NCBI GenBank assembly: GCA_026991065.1
Contig: JALXCG010000837.1
Span: 1-10,437, forward strand
DNA length: 10,437 bases
Direction of reading: 5' to 3'
Origin: JALXCG01 sp026991065 [NCBI: Gemmatimonadota bacterium]
GTDB lineage: Bacteria; GCA-2686955
The notes below the pieces were generated by a model. The model saw only the letters and a program-made list of their open reading frames with translations. It had not been told where the DNA came from and searched no databases. Of this stretch, positions 8,186 to 10,437 are shown one piece after another. The stretch's first letter is position 1. Each line of letters begins with the position of its first letter. Both the position numbers and the translations under genes were made by a program.

Positions 8186-9174
8186 AGGCGATGTCGCGAA
8201 TTCTGCTCCTGCTGATCACTCTGGTGGCGGCGCCTTTCAGCGCTTCGCGCGCCGCCCAATCCCAGGCGCCACAAGCCGATTCCCCGGCCACTGTTGCGAA
8301 CAGTCTCACCGTGGTGATCCATGAGATCATGTTCGACCCGCCGGATACTCTGGGCAGTGACGATGACTATGAATGGATCGAACTTTTTAATACCACCGGC
8401 GCGACCATCGATCTGAGCGGCTGGACACTCAACGGTGCACCGCTCACGGGGGTTATCGAGCCCTATCGCTATCTGATTTGCGCTCGTCAGGATCTCTCGG
8501 ACCCGGATGGAGACGGAGCCTATTTCTCAGCTTTCTACAACCTTGACCACGGCTACGACCTGAACACACCGGTGCTGGACATGGGCAATGCCGAGTGGTC
8601 TTTGCAGGGGCCGGAGTTGGCGGTTGTGCTGCGGGATGGGCTGGAGCAAGTCGTGGATTCGGTGAGCTTTGACCCGGTGCCCGGGGGTGACGGGGATGGC
8701 TCGACACTGGAGCGTGTTGTGGCGCTGCTACCGGGAACGCCCGAGAACTTCGCGGTCAGTTCTCCGGCGGACCGCCACGGATCTCCCGAGGGGGAGAACT
8801 CCACCTCACCCGTGGTGATCGAGGTGTCTTTGCCCCCCGGGCCGTTTTACCGTGGCGATGTGGTCACCATCTCCGAGTCGATTCTCAATCGCAGTTCCGA
8901 GCCCCAAACGATATCGATCTGGCGTGTGATCCAACTGCCGAACTCGTTGCGCCGTGCCTTCAATCCTCCCGGTCTCCCGACCCACCTGATCGTACCCCCG
9001 AATTTTGAATTTCAGGCCGAATCCGAGGTGACGGTGCCGGATCAGCTTCCTCTGGGCGCCTATGGCTACCAGGCGATTATCGGGCAGGGGGAGCAGTCGG
9101 CCGGGTCGGACTGGGAAGAGTTTATCGTGCACTCCAACGACCAGGTGCGCAGCGGGAGTGCGACAGGCTCTTAG
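8182..9174 (+). CDS. Exported lamin-tail-domain (LTD) protein
   Basis: 330-residue exported protein of unknown role. The ATG overlaps the activator stop codon as ATGA, and GGGGAG at 8169-8174 lies 7 nt upstream inside the activator gene, so translation is probably coupled. A Sec signal peptide covers residues 1-24 or so (KAMSR, a hydrophobic core, then SASRA). Residues 44-180 are a lamin-tail domain, an Ig-like beta-sandwich: VVIHEIMFDPP, YEWIELFNTTGATIDLSGW, GNAEWSLQGPELAVVLRDG and a DGDGSTLERV end, followed by the usual LPGTPENF and HGSPEGEN tail. In bacteria such domains occur in secreted nucleases, adhesins and other surface proteins. No nuclease or other catalytic motif is seen. Residues 210-320 look like a second beta-sandwich (YRGDVVTISESILNRS). 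There is no C-terminal sorting signal. It is perhaps an envelope partner or output of the coupled regulator, which is inference from position. Confidence 0.9.
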   Translation: MKAMSRILLLLITLVAAPFSASRAAQSQAPQADSPATVANSLTVVIHEIMFDPPDTLGSDDDYEWIELFNTTGATIDLSGWTLNGAPLTGVIEPYRYLICARQDLSDPDGDGAYFSAFYNLDHGYDLNTPVLDMGNAEWSLQGPELAVVLRDGLEQVVDSVSFDPVPGGDGDGSTLERVVALLPGTPENFAVSSPADRHGSPEGENSTSPVVIEVSLPPGPFYRGDVVTISESILNRSSEPQTISIWRVIQLPNSLRRAFNPPGLPTHLIVPPNFEFQAESEVTVPDQLPLGAYGYQAIIGQGEQSAGSDWEEFIVHSNDQVRSGSATGS

Positions 9175-9197
9175 GCAACACCTCGCCGGATCCGATT

Positions 9198-9219
9198 AAG
9201 TTCACAATTTTGTGAACTT
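9198..9219. promoter_or_regulatory. 22-bp palindrome, candidate enhancer or operator
   Basis: Arms AAGTTCACAA (9198-9207) and TTGTGAACTT (9210-9219) are perfect inverted repeats around TT. The site is AT-rich within GC-rich surroundings and lies outside the genes. It sits 111 bp upstream of the -24 element at 9331, about 140 bp before the predicted transcription start; sigma-54 activators commonly bind 80-200 bp upstream. A Fis-type HTH dimer, or an unrelated repressor, could bind it. As RNA it could form a 9-bp hairpin, but no T-tract follows. Confidence 0.55.
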
Positions 9220-9246
9220 CTGCGAAGGAAGACGCAGTTGGAGTAG

Positions 9247-9258
9247 CCGGTATACCGG
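9247..9258. repeat. 12-bp perfect palindrome CCGGTATACCGG
   Basis: A perfect 12-base palindrome between the 22-bp palindrome and the sigma-54 promoter candidate. It could be a second protein-binding site. Its short length means chance cannot be excluded, and nothing else marks it. Confidence 0.3.
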
Positions 9259-9329
9259 TGACCGCAGTACGGCACTCAGCGCAATCAAGGCAGAAGCGAC
9301 GCTTACCTGGATTTGTCGAACAAGCCCCA

Positions 9330-9346
9330 CTGGCACATTTCCTGCG
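9330..9346 (+). promoter_or_regulatory. Candidate sigma-54 (-24/-12) promoter
   Basis: CTGGCACATTTCCTGCG matches the sigma-54 pattern TGGCAC-N5-TTGC with all six bases of the -24 element and three of four of the -12 element. The invariant GG (9332-9333) and GC (9344-9345) are exactly 12 bases apart. Transcription would start near 9357, leaving about 140 nt of leader before the Cys-rich protein gene at 9497. It is the only good match I found in the non-coding parts of the window, and the window itself encodes a sigma-54 activator. Confidence 0.5.
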
Positions 9347-9370
9347 GTAGATCCGGAGCACAATGAGTCC

Positions 9371-9413
9371 GCTGGCGCGAGGGCGTGGCGCCCGGCCGCG
9401 CCGCAGCGCCAGC
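9371..9413 (+). repeat. GC-rich structured leader with competing hairpins
   Basis: GCTGGCGC (9371-9378) pairs with GCGCCAGC (9406-9413). Inside, GGGCG (9381-9385) pairs with CGCCC (9389-9393). An alternative fold pairs GGCGCG (9374-9379) with CGCGCC (9397-9402) and excludes the outer stem. It lies in the predicted 5' leader of the Cys-rich protein gene. Any regulatory role is inference. Confidence 0.35.
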
Positions 9414-9496
9414 ATTCCCGGGCTGTTCCACCCTGTCGTGGGCCAGCCTGATCTACCGCTCGCTCCTGCTATGGGGTGCGCCGGATGGAGAAGACC

Positions 9497-9880
9497 ATGT
9501 TGCGTTTCTTGATTGCCAGTGCGGCTGCTATGACTCTTGCCGCTTCCGCCAATGCTCAGTGTGTGTCCTGCAGCATCGTTCCCGATGCCGACTGCGTGAT
9601 GCCCGGCAGCGCGCTGAATGTGCAAGTGTGCGTGATTAACGATTGCGAAGAGTTCGTGCGCGTCTCGGCGGATCTGGTCGCGAATGCTCCGGGGGGCGAT
9701 GTCTACGACATCCAGAACAAGTTTTTCTGGGCACCTCCGGGCGAGAACTGCGTCGACCTCGCGCTCTTCGTCCCCGATTTTGTCGACCTGGGCGACTACG
9801 ACCTGGAAGTGACCCTCACTGAAGGCGACAACACGAGCACTTGCAATGCCGCGGTGACTGTCGCGGAAGATTGCGGCTGA
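9497..9880 (+). CDS. Small exported acidic protein with eight cysteines
   Basis: 127-residue protein that I do not recognise. ATG 9497 is chosen because GGAG at 9487-9490 is 6 nt upstream and a clean Sec signal peptide begins there: MLRFLIAS, an alanine-rich core, and cleavage after ANA at residue 20. The GTG at 9476 and the ATG at 9485 would put charged residues before it and lack a ribosome site. The mature chain of about 107 residues carries eight Cys (22, 25, 33, 45, 50, 85, 116, 126), enough for four disulfides. It has roughly 19 acidic against two basic residues. The body looks beta-rich (ALNVQVCVIND, YDLEVTLTEGDNT), suggesting a small Ig-like fold. It has no lipobox, membrane anchor or catalytic motif. 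It is probably periplasmic or secreted and may be controlled by the sigma-54 promoter candidate at 9330. The high aspartate content could bind divalent cations, which is speculation. Confidence 0.78.
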   Translation: MLRFLIASAAAMTLAASANAQCVSCSIVPDADCVMPGSALNVQVCVINDCEEFVRVSADLVANAPGGDVYDIQNKFFWAPPGENCVDLALFVPDFVDLGDYDLEVTLTEGDNTSTCNAAVTVAEDCG

Positions 9881-9890
9881 GTTCGGTAGC

Positions 9891-9927
9891 GGCGGCGTCC
9901 GGCTCGCTCCCTCGGCCGGTCGCCGCC
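9891..9927. terminator. Hairpin between convergent genes
   Basis: GGCGGCGTCCGGC (9891-9903) and GCCGGTCGCCGCC (9915-9927) form a 13-bp GC-rich stem with a single T-T mismatch and an 11-nt loop. It lies in the 66-bp gap between two genes that end facing each other, the classic place for a bidirectional terminator. Neither side has a long T-run. Confidence 0.55.
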
Positions 9928-9946
9928 ATTGGTGCGGGGTGGGTCG

Positions 9947-10437
9947 CTACGCTTGCTGGTCGATCCACTCCCGCATCCATTTTTCCAATACCCCCAATGG
10001 CACGGCACCGATACCCAGAAGGCGGTCATGGAAACCGCGCAGGTCGAAACCACTGCCGAGCGCGGCTTCCGCGTCGCGTCGCATCCGGGTGATGCTTAAC
10101 TCGCCGATCTTGTAGGAGAGAGCCTGCCCGGCCATGCAGATGTAGCGTTCCACCTCGGCCGCAACATTCGCCGCCGAGAGCGCGGTTCCCTGAGCCATGT
10201 ATTCGATCGCCTGCTCACGGCTCCAGCCCTTGGAGTGGATGCCGGTATCTACCACCAACCGCGCGGCGCGCCACAACTCCAGGGTCAAGCGTCCAAACTC
10301 CGAATAGAGCTCCTGGTAGAAACCGAGTTCTTTGGGGAGCCGCTCGGAATAGAGCGCCCAACCTTCGACGTAAGCGGTGAACATTCCATGCTTGCGGAAA
10401 TCGGGCAGGTTGCTGATCTCCTGCGCCAGCGCGATCT
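9947..10437 (-). CDS. DUF885 family protein, C-terminal part (5' partial)
   Basis: The last 162 residues of a DUF885 protein read on the minus strand; the frame is open to the window edge, so the ATG at 10384 is internal. The visible segments follow the family order: IALAQEISNLPDFRKHG, AYVEGWALYSERL, ELWRAARLVVDTGIH, WSREQAIEYM, a GQALSYKIGEL segment and FDLRGFHDRLL. DUF885 proteins are usually about 550-600 residues and exported, and are regarded as metallopeptidase-like; the usual histidine-rich site should lie just upstream, outside the window. The substrate is unknown. Met replaces the usual Gly in HGGFTAY, a minor difference. The gene is convergent with the Cys-rich protein gene and unlikely to share its control. 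Confidence 0.92.
   Translation of the reverse strand, partial: IALAQEISNLPDFRKHGMFTAYVEGWALYSERLPKELGFYQELYSEFGRLTLELWRAARLVVDTGIHSKGWSREQAIEYMAQGTALSAANVAAEVERYICMAGQALSYKIGELSITRMRRDAEAALGSGFDLRGFHDRLLGIGAVPLGVLEKWMREWIDQQA

Noticed and set aside
9198-9219. Palindrome as an intrinsic terminator of the LTD gene
   Set aside because: The stem is AT-rich and no T-run follows, so a protein-binding site fits better, though termination is not excluded.
9212-9451. 79-codon plus-strand frame from a GTG inside the palindrome
   Set aside because: The composition looks random, no ribosome site precedes it, and it would cover the sigma-54 promoter candidate.
9122-9625. 167-codon minus-strand frame across the intergenic region
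   Set aside because: It has no recognisable motif, overlaps two real plus-strand genes and crosses the palindrome and promoter candidate; no good ribosome site seen.

Overview
The window is GC-rich bacterial DNA. It looks like a diderm lineage that uses sigma-54: it encodes a full enhancer-binding activator with an intact GAFTGA loop, a lipoprotein with Ser after the lipobox Cys, and two Sec-exported proteins. Fusing a eukaryotic-type Ser/Thr kinase to TPR, GAF and sigma-54 AAA+ domains is typical of Myxococcota, Acidobacteriota and several uncultured lineages. I cannot place the organism more closely. I see no tRNA, rRNA, insertion sequence or CRISPR array.

Layout: (1) 1-699 (+) is the 3' part of a cystathionine beta-synthase with a CBS pair. 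(2) 878-1690 (+) is an FN3-domain lipoprotein whose C-terminal domain is perhaps HmuY-like, followed at once by a 15-bp hairpin. (3) 1784-3214 (+) is an ATP-grasp ligase of unknown substrate. (4) 3266-8185 (+) is the centrepiece: one 1639-residue polypeptide joining a kinase, a degenerate ATPase, about 40-residue TPRs, GAF, a sigma-54 AAA+ domain and a Fis-type helix-turn-helix. (5) 8182-9174 (+) overlaps it by ATGA and encodes an exported lamin-tail-domain protein. (6) 9175-9496 is a 322-bp non-coding stretch holding a near-perfect 22-bp palindrome, a second 12-bp palindrome, a good -24/-12 sigma-54 promoter candidate and a structured leader. (7) 9497-9880 (+) is a small exported, very acidic protein with eight cysteines. 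(8) On the minus strand, 10437-9947 is the C-terminal part of a DUF885 protein, convergent with (7) and separated from it by a GC-rich hairpin.

How the genes may work together (inference): the kinase-activator would sense a signal through its TPR and GAF parts and possibly phosphorylation. It would then bind an enhancer such as the palindrome at 9198-9219 and drive sigma-54 transcription from about 9357 of the small Cys-rich exported protein. The coupled lamin-tail protein and the upstream FN3 lipoprotein suggest that the output acts at the cell surface. The ATP-grasp gene lies in the same direction just upstream of the activator and may be cotranscribed with it.
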